Assembly: GCA_963829085.1 (NCBI GenBank)
Contig: CAWHHJ010000021.1
Coordinates: forward strand, 1 to 64,000
DNA length: 64,000 bases
Direction: 5' to 3'
Origin: PALSA-1004 sp963829085
GTDB taxonomy: Bacteria; Pseudomonadota; Gammaproteobacteria; Burkholderiales; SG8-41
Below, one piece after another: positions 46,041 through 55,328 of this stretch. The notes below the pieces were generated by a model. It was not told the origin of the DNA. It did not search any database and worked only from the letters and a program-made list of their open reading frames with translations. The stretch's first letter is position 1. The number at the start of each line of letters is the position of its first letter. A program made the position numbers and the translations under genes.

Positions 46041-47347
46041 CGATCAACTCGATTAGTCGAAGGCCCGGCTTTGTCATACCCGGCTTCCCACGGCAGGATC
46101 TCAATATCTGCCAAAGAGACCGGCAGTCGGTCGTACACGAGGACGCAGCGCAGGCCATCGGTGTAGTACGGATCGGTCGTCAGGTTGCCGCGCGGGGCTT
46201 TCTTCGGCGCGACTCCGACGCCTTTCACAAACCCGATTTTGGTAAGGGTTGAGGAATATGCCATGTCTTGGGCCAGGGCCGCGCGTGCTTCGTCGACGTC
46301 GGGATCGATCTTGTGCGTCGTAAACGTCGGCGTATGAAGGGTAAGACGGCTGCCGATATCGCGGCTGATCTGGCCGACCCATACCTGCTTGCCGTGGTAA
46401 CGCATGGGGCTAAGCCACAGCCGCAGATGGTTGCGCTGGTGAATGTTGTCGCGCGCCTTCTGCAGCGCCAGGTCCTGGGCTCGCCCGAACATGTAGAGAT
46501 CGCTCACCGGTGCATAGCGATAGCGCTCGCCCGAAAGCGCTGAGGTCACTATCTTCGTGATTGATCCCGACCACTTTTCCTCGGTCGGACGCCAGCCGCG
46601 ACGCGCGAATGCAGGGAAAGCGTCATCGAGGCCGCCCACGACCACGAGATTGAGTGGATCGCCGTTCTTCGAGCCGTCCGCGTTTGTCGCACAGCATGGC
46701 AGCGCCTCCAGCGCTGCGCGGAAAACGGCGTCATCCGTGTAATTGACGATTTTTTCCGACGGATACATGCCGCGCCTGAACACTTCGCTGGCGTGGTAAT
46801 CGGCGCGGAAGCCGGGCACCAGAGTAAGGATCGAGAACGTTCTGGTGCGTCCGTTCCCGACAAGATCCAGTTGAACGAACTTGAAACCCTCGTCGAGATT
46901 CGCCAAGACGAATCCCGATGTCGTCGCACCGGGTAAGACAGGATTGCGGAATGCAAGCTGGCGAAAGCGCCGGTCAAGCTCGGCCCTGCTATCGTGCGAC
47001 TCGTCCGTGGCAAATGCTTCAGCCGCTTCTGAAGCGGGGAAGAAATTCGGATCAAGGCCCGGCGATAGGAGAAAGTACGGGCGGTCTTCGCGGTTCTCGA
47101 CTTCGATCCAGACCGGTTGCACCGACTTCGTAGCAAGCGGCAATCCGTACACCGCCAGGCTCTCTTGCGCCGACAGCACGGCGGCGGAAACGCGGACGTT
47201 ACCTTCTGTACGCGTCACGGCCCGGCTCTTGTAATCGATAGTCGCTGCGGGTGGCGGTGCCGAGGCGCAGCCGGCGAGCACAGCGACCAGCACCGCAAGC
47301 GCGGCGTTGCGCAGCGCACTTGCGATCATCGACCTGAGGGCATTCAC
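46037..47347 (-). CDS. LssY C-terminal domain predicted lipoprotein (paralogue 2)
   Basis: 436 residues and the first gene of the three-gene operon. The lipobox is LAGC in LAVLVAVLAGCASAPPP. The same two-part layout as its neighbour: VRVSAAVLSAQESLAVYGLP, FRNPVLPGATTSGFVLANLD, then LPCCATNADGSKNGDPLNLV, DLYMFGRAQDLALQKARDN, HLRLWLSPMRYHGKQVWVGQ and DPDVDEARAALAQDMAYSST. This copy keeps the fuller LssY_C signature (the YMFGRAQDLALQ segment). The second copy of the palindrome repeat lies about 190 bp upstream. Confidence 0.85.
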   Translation of the reverse strand: MNALRSMIASALRNAALAVLVAVLAGCASAPPPAATIDYKSRAVTRTEGNVRVSAAVLSAQESLAVYGLPLATKSVQPVWIEVENREDRPYFLLSPGLDPNFFPASEAAEAFATDESHDSRAELDRRFRQLAFRNPVLPGATTSGFVLANLDEGFKFVQLDLVGNGRTRTFSILTLVPGFRADYHASEVFRRGMYPSEKIVNYTDDAVFRAALEALPCCATNADGSKNGDPLNLVVVGGLDDAFPAFARRGWRPTEEKWSGSITKIVTSALSGERYRYAPVSDLYMFGRAQDLALQKARDNIHQRNHLRLWLSPMRYHGKQVWVGQISRDIGSRLTLHTPTFTTHKIDPDVDEARAALAQDMAYSSTLTKIGFVKGVGVAPKKAPRGNLTTDPYYTDGLRCVLVYDRLPVSLADIEILPWEAGYDKAGPSTNRVDR

Positions 47348-47970
47348 GGCTAGATCTCCGTCATCGCGCGACGCTAAACAATGTGACGCGACAGCGGACC
47401 CGACCCGTCGAGCCGTGTGTGTTCATGTGCATATCAGCAAGTTCTCGCCAGCGGCCGGTTCGCTCGAAACTGCGCGAGTTAGCAAATTGCAGGAACGTCT
47501 TGCGCATCATTCGCTTTCGGGGAGCGCGCCGGGGTTGCATGAGGAAAATACGTGGCGGCACCGGCCGCGACAATTGGACCTAGGTCCCACAAGGCAAAGC
47601 GTCGCTCTAAAGACGTCGTACGCATTTTCCGAATCCGCTGCCTATCGGAAACAACTTGCGTCGCAATAGACTGTTTTACAGCCGTCCTGCAAGAGAACCG
47701 GGCGCGCCGATTCGCTAGAAGCCGCCGTACAGGTGCCTCTTAATGGTGCGCGAACGCCACCGCCACCTTCACTGCCAGCCCCTGCGTCTGAGTGGCGCCA
47801 GCGGTGGCACTTTGACTAAACGATTCAGCGATGCGGTCGGCGTTATATTCGTCGGAATAACAACCGGCCAGCCGCGCCCTCCCCCGGTTATGTGATTACC
47901 GGGCGGGCGACGCCTACGCGTCCGGGTTATTGCAACTATGCGGTGCACCTGCGAGAAAACAGGCGCGGAC
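47348..47970. other. Long non-coding region with repeat copy 2
   Basis: About 620 bp without a credible gene; short frames here do not look coding. It contains the palindrome repeat at 47535-47590 and must hold the promoter of the lipoprotein operon (leftward). A CCCGGT...ACCGGG inverted repeat near 47,883-47,903 lies past the end of the FMN dehydrogenase gene. A small RNA cannot be excluded. Confidence 0.5.
47535..47590. repeat. Palindrome-bearing 56-bp repeat, copy 2
   Basis: This is the second copy of the element at 42859-42914, in the same orientation, with the palindrome GGACCTAGGTCC at 47576-47587. It is upstream of the leftward LssY_C/hydrolase operon (start 47347). Since the core is symmetric, it can serve either direction. 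Confidence 0.75.
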
Positions 47971-49206
47971 TTACGCCTCCACGGCGGCTTTGTTGTCAGT
48001 AACCGAGCGCAACGTGGGGCGCGACAACGCCGGTGGACGTAACTGGGCGTCGACGAACTGCAGGTACTGCGGGCCGAGATCTGCAATGCCGCAACAACCG
48101 AGCAGCGCAAGTACGCGGTTGATTTCCTCACGATATATTTCGAGCGCCCGCGCGGCGCCGGCCTCACCGCCTGCCGCAACACCGTAGAGCGTCGAGCGGC
48201 CCACCATTACGGCGCGTGCGCCAAGCGCGAGCGCCTTGACCACGTCACTTCCCCGCCGGAAGCCGCTATCGATGAAGACAGTCGCGCGCTTCGCGACGGC
48301 ATCGACAATCTCGGGCAGCACCTCCATGGGAGAGATAATGCCATCCAGATTGCGGCCGCCATGATTCGACACGTCGATGCCGTCAGCGCCGTGATCGACT
48401 GCGGTCGCCGCATCCTGCGGATCGAGTATGCCCTTCACAATTAGTTTATGCGGCCAGATCTTGCGCAACGCGTCGAGATCGCCCCAACTGATGGAATCAG
48501 TACGCAGACTCGATCTACCCATCGGGCCGGCAGTAAGCTTGGCCTTAGCGGCGGCCGGATAATTTGCATACATCGGCATGCCGGTCGTCACGAGATAGCG
48601 CAGCATGACGCCGAACAGCCAGCGTGGATGCGCGAGCATGTCAGCGACGTTGCGCGTCGAAAACGTGAAAGGGATTGTGAAGCCGTTACGAATATTGTAT
48701 TCGCGATTGCCGGATGACACGCCGTCGACAGTAACGACAAGCGCCTTGTAGCCCGCCGCCTTCGCGCGCTGCACAAGTTCATGCGAGAGCGCGCGATCCG
48801 GCCACATATAGAGCTGAAACCACAGGTCACCGCCTGCTTCGTCCGCCACACGCTCCATTGCGGTCATGGAACCGGTCGCGAGCGTGAAGGGAATGCCTGC
48901 CGCGCGTGCCGCGCGTGCCAGTGCGATCTCGCCTTCATACCACATCAACCCGGCGGTGCCGGTCGGCGCAATGACGAGCGGCATCTTATGCTTGACGCCG
49001 AAAATCGTCGTGTCCTGATTGCGCTTCGAGACGTCGACCATCGTTCGGGTCTTGAAACGCATGCGATCGAACACGGCGCGATTGTTGCGCAGCGATACTT
49101 CGTCTTCGGTGCCGCGGTCGACAAACTCGAACAAGCCTTTCGGTATGCGTCGCAACGCCAAATCGCGAAGGTCGAAGATGTTGTATGCCTTCAGGTCGCT
49201 GGTCAT
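47971..49206 (-). CDS. FMN-dependent alpha-hydroxy-acid dehydrogenase
   Basis: About 411 residues from the ATG at 49206 (MTSDLKAYNIFDLRDLALRR); the open frame extends upstream but the family begins here. Hallmarks: IPKGLFEFVDRGTEDE, MPLVIAPTGTAGLMWYEGEI, LWFQLYMWPDR, KLIVKGILDPQDA and the active-site segment VSNHGGRNLDG with catalytic His and Arg, then FIDSGFRRGSDVVKALALGA. It oxidises a 2-hydroxyacid such as lactate, glycolate or mandelate; sequence alone does not decide which. It stands alone. Confidence 0.93.
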   Translation of the reverse strand: MTSDLKAYNIFDLRDLALRRIPKGLFEFVDRGTEDEVSLRNNRAVFDRMRFKTRTMVDVSKRNQDTTIFGVKHKMPLVIAPTGTAGLMWYEGEIALARAARAAGIPFTLATGSMTAMERVADEAGGDLWFQLYMWPDRALSHELVQRAKAAGYKALVVTVDGVSSGNREYNIRNGFTIPFTFSTRNVADMLAHPRWLFGVMLRYLVTTGMPMYANYPAAAKAKLTAGPMGRSSLRTDSISWGDLDALRKIWPHKLIVKGILDPQDAATAVDHGADGIDVSNHGGRNLDGIISPMEVLPEIVDAVAKRATVFIDSGFRRGSDVVKALALGARAVMVGRSTLYGVAAGGEAGAARALEIYREEINRVLALLGCCGIADLGPQYLQFVDAQLRPPALSRPTLRSVTDNKAAVEA

Positions 49207-49405
49207 GTGTCTCTCTGCTTGAAGATGGGGACAACCGATGATTAGAGCCGAAGTATCATCAGCCCGCATGCGCATGTCAAACGCCACTGGTTCATCACGC
49301 CGGACACTAAGCCAGACGCCATCGCTTTGCCATGCAGCCGTCCAGCCGCGCGTCGCGCCGGCGTTCCGGCGGATGTCCCCGCCTAACACCGGAAGTCAGG
49401 TGCTG

Positions 49406-49603
49406 CTACCGGTGTATCGGATGGCGATCCGCCGCGATCACCGCGGCGACGCCTTCAAGCCCAAGTGCAAGCGAGAACAAAACGATTGCTACTAGGACAT
49501 TCTCGAAGGAGCCGAGGAAAAAATAGATGCATCCGATCGCGCAGGCAAAAGCCACGAGATGGATGCCGGTGCAACAAAATCCGCTGAATGACTTGAGTAC
49601 CAT
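49406..49603 (-). CDS. Small hypothetical membrane protein
   Basis: 65 residues with two hydrophobic stretches (GIHLVAFACAIGCIYFFLGS and VLVAIVLFSLALGLEGVAAV). No family recognised. An AAGGG lies about 10 bp before the ATG. Composition and codon use are consistent with a real small membrane protein, but the evidence is modest. Confidence 0.5.
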   Translation of the reverse strand: MVLKSFSGFCCTGIHLVAFACAIGCIYFFLGSFENVLVAIVLFSLALGLEGVAAVIAADRHPIHR

Positions 49604-49778
49604 GATGGCGGCCCTTTCATCTGAAAGCGGTTAAATCTTTGGACGATGATATTCCGATCGAGGTTCCGGGGAAACCGGTTATTTGCTGCCAGCGAGCCAC
49701 GGCCCGGCTAACCCGGTTCGAGTGCAAAGGCTCGGGCGACGTTTTACGAAGTCGTTGTCCGGTCGACGTCTTGCAGCT

Positions 49779-51992
49779 TCACATGCTGCGTCTGGTCGCG
49801 CTTTTCTCATAACGGCTCTCATTGGCAGGCTTACTGGCACATACAACGCCTATGTTCCCGCTCTGCCGGATCACATCGACGCCGACCGTTTTCTCATATC
49901 GCCTGAGCATGACATCCACGCAGCCGCCGGCGAATGAGATGTTGCTTATCTGCATCCAGTCGATGAAATCAGGCAGCAGCGGCGCGTTGAAACGTATCTC
50001 GCATCTCGCCAGGTCGAACTCGAGTCCGAGACTCGCTTGGATCAACATAAAGACGGCACCGGACGCCCAGGCCTGCGGCGAGCAGGCAACCGGATAGAGG
50101 GTCGGTCCTTCGGCCGGACGGCGTGGAAATCCGCAGAAAAGCTCGGGCAGCCGGTGCTGTTCGAATGCGAGGCTTGCATCGTAAAGTCCCGCAAGTATCT
50201 TCAGCGCGTCCGCGGTGTGCGAGTATTGGGCGATGCCAGCCGCGATCAGCGCGTTGTCATGCGGCCACACGGATCCATTGTGGTAGGACATCGGGTTATA
50301 TCGCGACTGCCCGCTGGCGATTGTTCGCACGCCCCAGCCCGAATAAAAATCGGGCTCGCGCAAACCTTCGATCACGCGCTGCGCATGCTGAGGCGAACTG
50401 ATATTGCTCCACAGCACCTGACCGGCGTTTGATGACCGCACTTTGCATTGCCGCTTGCTGCCGTCGAGTGCGATGGCATACGTGCCGATGTCTTCGCACC
50501 AGAACGCCTGCTCGAACTTTCGCTTAAGGTCTGCGGCAGCTGAACGCAGGCTCGCTGCCAGATCACGCCGACCAAGAAGCTTTGCCAGCACTGCCGCCTC
50601 GCACTTCGCTTCATACACGTATGCTTGCACTTCACAAAGCGCAATGGGAGGTGCGGCAAGCGTGCCATCAGCATGGAAGACGGAATCCTGCGAATCTTTC
50701 CAGCCTTGCTGATCGAGCCCGTTGGTGCTGCGCCGTTCGTACTCGACGAAGCCGTCCCGGTCCGCATCACCGTACGTGTCTATCCAGCCAAGCGCACGTT
50801 CGATATTGTCCCAGATGGACCGGATGAAATCGAGATCGCCGGTGCGCGCGTAGTACGCGCCTGCAAGACTAACGAAAAGCGGCGTCGCATCGACCGACCC
50901 ATAGTACCGCCCGAACGGGACTTCACCGAGTATCGCCATCTCGCCGGTGCGTACCTCGTGCAAAATCTTTCCAGGCTCCGCGTCGCTTTGCGGATGCATC
51001 GCGTCAGCCTGCGTCGCTGCAAGAAACGACAGGACGCCGCGCGCGATCGCAGGATCAAGCCACAAACATTCACGTGCGGTGAGAATCCCGTCCCGTCCGA
51101 ACGTCGTGGAGTACCACGGCACACCGGCGTAGGGATAAGGCCCATCGCGTTGCGCCGTCGTCAGCATGGCGAGATCCGACACGGACCGTTCGACCCATCT
51201 GTTGAACAACGGGTTCGACGTCGTGATCTGGCTTTGCGCTCGATTCGCAGCGCAGCGTTGCGCCGCGGATAGACGCAGTGCTTCATGATATCCCGCTGGA
51301 GGCATTGCAACAGCACCGGTTTGGCAGTGCACGCGCGAATACAAGTGCCACTCGCCCATGGGTGCCAGCATGATCTCAAAGACAGCGTGATCTGGTCCTA
51401 GAACCGACGGCGCTCGATCGAAGTGAATTAAGGTCGTGCGCTTGATATCGTCGAGTCCGCAGTAACCGAGCGTGACATCGGACCCGTTAGTTGCCACAGG
51501 CAGTGTGCGCCCCCGACGCGCCCGGGTGGAACCACGCACTTCAAAGATGTCCGCATAATCGGCTGCAAAGTTGAGCCGCAGCTCGAAGCTGACCGTTTCG
51601 AGGCCGAAGTTTGCAATACGTATGTGCTCGTAACATGCCGACGACCACAGCAGCTTCGCCCTGAAAATGTGCAGCGTGCCTTTCGGAATCGGAGACGCTC
51701 CTTCGCGCACGAGGTCGGGATTCATCAGCTCGACCGTAAGCAGGCTGCTATCGTCTTTCAAATTGCAGTTTAGGAACAGCGGGCGAACGCCGTTGATCAG
51801 CAATTCCTGGCGCGACAGAAAGCGCGTATCGCGCTGGTACAGCCCGTCTCCCGAATCGAACGGCCGTATGTCGCCGAATCGGTCAAGAACCGCAAATGTG
51901 CCGTCGTGCTTGATCATCTGCGCACGCTGATCACTATGCGCGACACGCGCGGAGATGTACCACTTATCGCCGATCTGTATTGAGTCAGTCAT
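49779..51992 (-). CDS. Amylo-alpha-1,6-glucosidase-type glycogen debranching protein
   Basis: About 737 residues from the ATG at 51992 (MTDSIQIGDKWYISARVAHS), 8 bp inside the end of the upstream glycosyltransferase gene; the longer open frame upstream is not used. The N-terminal beta domain is of the GDE-N type (IRPFDSGDGLYQRDTRFLSR), and the catalytic (alpha/alpha)6 barrel has YAGVPWYSTTFGRDGILTAR, GLDQQGWKDSQDSVFHADG and YNPMSYHNGSVWPHDNALIA. It is cytoplasmic and should act on branched alpha-glucans or a related sugar polymer. It is coupled with GT4, as in stress-linked sugar operons. Confidence 0.92.
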   Translation of the reverse strand: MTDSIQIGDKWYISARVAHSDQRAQMIKHDGTFAVLDRFGDIRPFDSGDGLYQRDTRFLSRQELLINGVRPLFLNCNLKDDSSLLTVELMNPDLVREGASPIPKGTLHIFRAKLLWSSACYEHIRIANFGLETVSFELRLNFAADYADIFEVRGSTRARRGRTLPVATNGSDVTLGYCGLDDIKRTTLIHFDRAPSVLGPDHAVFEIMLAPMGEWHLYSRVHCQTGAVAMPPAGYHEALRLSAAQRCAANRAQSQITTSNPLFNRWVERSVSDLAMLTTAQRDGPYPYAGVPWYSTTFGRDGILTARECLWLDPAIARGVLSFLAATQADAMHPQSDAEPGKILHEVRTGEMAILGEVPFGRYYGSVDATPLFVSLAGAYYARTGDLDFIRSIWDNIERALGWIDTYGDADRDGFVEYERRSTNGLDQQGWKDSQDSVFHADGTLAAPPIALCEVQAYVYEAKCEAAVLAKLLGRRDLAASLRSAAADLKRKFEQAFWCEDIGTYAIALDGSKRQCKVRSSNAGQVLWSNISSPQHAQRVIEGLREPDFYSGWGVRTIASGQSRYNPMSYHNGSVWPHDNALIAAGIAQYSHTADALKILAGLYDASLAFEQHRLPELFCGFPRRPAEGPTLYPVACSPQAWASGAVFMLIQASLGLEFDLARCEIRFNAPLLPDFIDWMQISNISFAGGCVDVMLRRYEKTVGVDVIRQSGNIGVVCASKPANESRYEKSATRRSM

Positions 51993-53043
51993 GCGGGCAC
52001 GTTCCTTTGTTGGAGGAGTAGCCGGCACTCGCCAGTTGGTAGAGCGATAGATAATCGAGGGCCATGCGCCGCGCGGTGAAACGTTCTTCAAAAACCTGGC
52101 GGCACCCCTGTCGGCTGATGGCGCCGATTTTTTGCGCGCCCGCAATCGCTTCCCGGTCAGTTTCAGCAACGTAACCCGTGATGCTGTCGACCATGACCTC
52201 GCTAACCGAGCCGGAGTTGTATGCAACCACCGGTGTCCCGCATGCGAATGCTTCGATCAAAACCAGACCGAATGGCTCCGGCCAGTCGATCGGAAACAGG
52301 AGTGCGCGCGCCTTGCCGAGCAGTCGGTTCTTCTCCGTGTCACCGACTTCGCCGAGATATTCAACCAGCGGATCGGCGAACAGCGCGCGAATATTGCGCT
52401 CGAAATAGGCTTGGTCGGCGACATCAATCTTGGCGGCTATCTTGAGTGGCGTCCTGCACGCGCGCGCAATCATGATTGCTCTGTCAACACGCTTCTCAGG
52501 CGAAATGCGGCCCAGGAATACAAAGTAATTCTCAGGCTCGGCGACGAAGTCGTACAGCGTTGTCGGGATTCCGTGGTGGACAGTGCCAAGCCAATTAGCG
52601 TCGGGAAGCGGCGCGCGCTGAGAATCGGAAATCGATATCAGCGGTTGCTCATGGAAATTCCCGTAGAAGTCCTCGAGGTACGGCAGATCGAGCCTGCCAT
52701 GTAAAGTCGTGACGCTCGGCAGCCGTGCTCGACGCGCAATCGGAAAGTGAAAAAAATCGGTGTGGAAATGGATAATGTCGAACGCATGCGGCTCGTGGAA
52801 CACCATGTCGCATTCGACGATATGTGGCGCAACGCCATCAGGACGCTTTGGATGCAAACGCAGACTGCGATCGATTACTGGCACGAGACGCGCGGATGTC
52901 AGCGAGTCGCCGCTGGCAAACAGCGTGACCTCGTGTCCAAGCGCGACCAGTTCCTCAGTAAGGTAAGAGACGATCCTTTCGGTGCCGCCATAACCCGCGG
53001 GTGGCACACTTTCGAAGAGTGGTGCGACCTGGGCAATCTTCAT
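51985..53043 (-). CDS. Glycosyltransferase family 4 protein
   Basis: 352 residues. The N-terminal Rossmann domain opens KIAQVAPLFESVPPAGYGGT, and the donor-binding part has FVFLGRISPEKRVDRAIMIA and the EX7E-type motif EPFGLVLIEAFACGTPVVAY. This is a GT-B retaining transferase of GT4, using a nucleotide sugar. The start of the debranching-enzyme gene overlaps its last 8 bp. The acceptor is unknown. Confidence 0.93.
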   Translation of the reverse strand: MKIAQVAPLFESVPPAGYGGTERIVSYLTEELVALGHEVTLFASGDSLTSARLVPVIDRSLRLHPKRPDGVAPHIVECDMVFHEPHAFDIIHFHTDFFHFPIARRARLPSVTTLHGRLDLPYLEDFYGNFHEQPLISISDSQRAPLPDANWLGTVHHGIPTTLYDFVAEPENYFVFLGRISPEKRVDRAIMIARACRTPLKIAAKIDVADQAYFERNIRALFADPLVEYLGEVGDTEKNRLLGKARALLFPIDWPEPFGLVLIEAFACGTPVVAYNSGSVSEVMVDSITGYVAETDREAIAGAQKIGAISRQGCRQVFEERFTARRMALDYLSLYQLASAGYSSNKGTCPHD

Positions 53044-53190
53044 CAGGGTACGGACGCTTTAGGCGGTCAATGCGTATGATGCCAGCGCGCCTGCCAAACG
53101 ACATACGGAAACTGGTAAGTCAGGCGCGACTGCGCTCGCCCAGGCGTTTTAACAGACACCGGTGAGCGTAGGCGCAGCGCATAAAGACGC

Positions 53191-53207
53191 CGCGGCCTCC
53201 GGCCGCG
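53191..53207. terminator. GC-rich hairpin downstream of HiPIP gene
   Basis: CGCGGCC - TCC - GGCCGCG is a 7-bp perfect stem just past the HiPIP stop on the minus strand, followed there by GGCGTCTTT. Probably a terminator, though the U-tract is short. Confidence 0.45.
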
Positions 53208-53212
53208 CTTGA

Positions 53213-53506
53213 TCACTTAGCGGGTGCGGCGACCCATGCGGTACACCAGCCCTGCGGCGAAATCTCCGTGTCGCCCGCTATCACTTTGCAGCCCCCGCGA
53301 TCCTTCGGCGTCTTGCCGGGGACAAACTGCATGCAACCGGAGCATTGCTGCCCCTTCATCGGCGAATCCTGATACTTCAGCGCGTCGCGAATGGCCTTGT
53401 TCTGCTCCGCGTGCGCCCGGCCTGCGGTCAATACAGCTGGCATGACGATGGCGCTGCCGGCGATCAAAGACAGCATCCGACGCCGTGATACGGGTGAATT
53501 GTGCAT
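53213..53506 (-). CDS. High-potential iron-sulfur protein (HiPIP), Tat-exported
   Basis: 97 residues from the ATG at 53506 behind GGAGAG; the far longer frame that contains it is not real. The twin-arginine leader (SRRRMLSLIAG) ends near AHAEQNKAIR. Four cysteines at residues 55, 58, 73 and 88 (CSGC, GGCKV, GWCTAW; C-x2-C-x14-C-x14-C) bind the 4Fe-4S cluster as in HiPIP, and DALKYQDSP precedes them. It is a periplasmic soluble electron carrier. Confidence 0.95.
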   Translation of the reverse strand: MHNSPVSRRRMLSLIAGSAIVMPAVLTAGRAHAEQNKAIRDALKYQDSPMKGQQCSGCMQFVPGKTPKDRGGCKVIAGDTEISPQGWCTAWVAAPAK

Positions 53507-53643
53507 AGTGCTCTCTCCAGAGATGACCAGACCCCTCTTACTCCATGCTAGGGACGTCACGGCCTGGCGTCTATAGGACAAACAAACTGCGTCTGTAGGC
53601 GCTCCAGCGGCGGCGCATTTTCGCGGCGTGCCCGACGTCTGTG

Positions 53644-54405
53644 CTATTTCTTTACGTGGTAGCCGGTCTTGAAGATCCACCACACGGCGAACATGCACAA
53701 GCCGAGAAAAACGGCGATCATGCCAACGCTGACTGCGAGGCTCACATCGGCGAGTTCGTAGAAGCTCCAGCGAAAACCGCTCACCAGATAGAGAACGGGA
53801 TTGGCGAGTGTCACCGTTTGCCAGAATGGAGGCAGCATGCTGACCGAATAGAAGCTGCCGCCCAGAAATGCGAGCGGAGTGACGATCAGCAATGGAATGA
53901 TCTGCAGCTTCTCGAAATTGCCCGCCCATACCCCGATAATGAATCCGAAGAGGCTGAAAGTGACCGCGGTAAGCACGAGGAACATCATCATCCATAGCGG
54001 ATGCGCAATGTGTACGGGTACAAAGAGCGCCGCCGTGGCAAGTATGATCAGACCGAGGATGATCGACTTGGTCGCTGCCGCTCCGACATAACCCAGAATG
54101 ATTTCGACATACGAAACGGGCGCGGACAAAAGCTCATAGATAGTGCCGGTGAACTTGGGGAAAAAAATACCGAATGACGCGTTGGAAATACTTTGCGTCA
54201 GTATCGACAGCATGATGAGGCCCGGGACGATAAACGATCCGTAAGTCACGCCTTCAATTTCCGCCATGCGCGAGCCGATCGCGGACCCGAAAACGACAAA
54301 GTACAGCGACGTTGAGATTACAGGCGAAACGATGCTTTGAAACAGGGTCCGCCACGTTCGCGCCATTTCAAACCGGTAGATCGCATGCACGGCATAAGTG
54401 TTCAT
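53644..54405 (-). CDS. ABC-2 type transporter permease
   Basis: 253 residues with six predicted helices: near 26-42, 57-75, 104-130, 137-160, 170-185 and 222-245 (GMIAVFLGLCMFAVWWIFKT). The segment FGIFFPKFTGTIYELLSAPV and LAFLGGSFYSVSMLPPFWQ are typical of ABC-2 permeases of the multidrug/antibiotic-type exporters. Its start overlaps the stop of the ATPase gene by 4 bp (ATGA). The transported molecule is unknown. Confidence 0.94.
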   Translation of the reverse strand: MNTYAVHAIYRFEMARTWRTLFQSIVSPVISTSLYFVVFGSAIGSRMAEIEGVTYGSFIVPGLIMLSILTQSISNASFGIFFPKFTGTIYELLSAPVSYVEIILGYVGAAATKSIILGLIILATAALFVPVHIAHPLWMMMFLVLTAVTFSLFGFIIGVWAGNFEKLQIIPLLIVTPLAFLGGSFYSVSMLPPFWQTVTLANPVLYLVSGFRWSFYELADVSLAVSVGMIAVFLGLCMFAVWWIFKTGYHVKK

Positions 54406-55328
54406 GCGGCCTCGCTGACCAGCGTCACGAATATGTCTTCGAGCGAGCTCTGTTCGGTGGTCAGATCTTTGAATCTGATGCCCGCAGAAGTGAGATCATG
54501 CAATAACGACGGGATGCCCGTGAGCTCGGTGCGTGCGTTGTACGTGTAGACCACTTGCCGGCCATCCGCGCTCAGCTCGAGACGATAACGGCGCAGCGCG
54601 TCGGGGATCACCGCCAGCGCGCTCTGCAATTCCAGGATGAGCTGCTTCTTGCCGAGCTTAAGCATCAGGTCCGCCTTTCGCTGTACCAAAACGAGGCGGC
54701 CCTTGTTGATGATGCCAATGCGGTCCGCGATTTGTTCGGCCTCCTCGATGTAGTGCGTCGTGAGAATTATCGTTACGCCCGAGTCCCGCAGCGCGCGCAC
54801 AAGCTGCCACATGTCTTTGCGCAGGTTTACATCCACGCCGGCCGTCGGCTCGTCCAGAAACAGGATGCGCGGCTCATGCGACAGGGCCTTCGCGATCATC
54901 ACACGCCGCTTCATGCCGCCCGACAGCTCCATGATTCTCGCGTTTCGCTTATCCCATAGCGTGAGTTCACGCAGCACTTTCTCGATGTAGCCGGGGTCGG
55001 CTTTTTTGCCGAACAGTCCGCGGCTGAAAGAAACCGTCGCCCATACGGTTTCAAACGCGTCGGTTGACAATTCCTGCGGCACGAGCCCGATGAGTGAGCG
55101 CGTCACGCGATAGCCGGCAATGATGTCAGAGCCGTCGACGGTTACCGTGCCACTGGACGGATTCACAATCCCGCAAACGATGCTGATCAGCGTTGTTTTT
55201 CCCGCCCCGTTCGGACCGAGCAACGCAAGAATCTCACCGCGCTCGATGTCGAGATCAACCTCTGCAAGCGCCGAAAAACCGCTGGCGTACGTCTTGGACA
55301 GCTTACGAATCGAAATCAAGGGATCCAT
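54402..55328 (-). CDS. ABC transporter ATP-binding protein (ABC-2 exporter)
   Basis: About 308 residues from the ATG at 55328 (MDPLISIRKLSKTYAS). Walker A is LLGPNGAGKTT, the signature is ELSGGMKRR, Walker B is ILFLDEPTAGVDV, and the H-loop is TTHYIEEAEQ. The C-terminal extension ends SSLEDIFVTLV, the usual end of DrrA-type ATPases. It is translationally coupled to the permease. Drug-type or lipid-linked export are both possible. Confidence 0.95.
   Translation of the reverse strand: MDPLISIRKLSKTYASGFSALAEVDLDIERGEILALLGPNGAGKTTLISIVCGIVNPSSGTVTVDGSDIIAGYRVTRSLIGLVPQELSTDAFETVWATVSFSRGLFGKKADPGYIEKVLRELTLWDKRNARIMELSGGMKRRVMIAKALSHEPRILFLDEPTAGVDVNLRKDMWQLVRALRDSGVTIILTTHYIEEAEQIADRIGIINKGRLVLVQRKADLMLKLGKKQLILELQSALAVIPDALRRYRLELSADGRQVVYTYNARTELTGIPSLLHDLTSAGIRFKDLTTEQSSLEDIFVTLVSEAA

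Noticed and set aside
47769..48182. 137-residue minus-strand frame overlapping the FMN dehydrogenase end
   Set aside because: It lies over the coding end of a clear FMN dehydrogenase in another frame and its product has no credible composition.
51993..52226. Extra 78-residue N-terminal extension of the debranching enzyme
   Set aside because: It runs through the coding sequence of the GT4 gene in another frame; the family N-terminus starts at the ATG at 51992.
42773..53580. Shared 9-mer TAGGACAAA near 42,773 and 53,572, both in upstream regions
   Set aside because: A 9-base match is expected about once by chance in a window of this length, and the flanks do not align.
53507..53995. Long N-terminal extension of the HiPIP frame
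   Set aside because: It overlaps the ABC permease gene; the Tat signal and ribosome site mark the real start at 53506.
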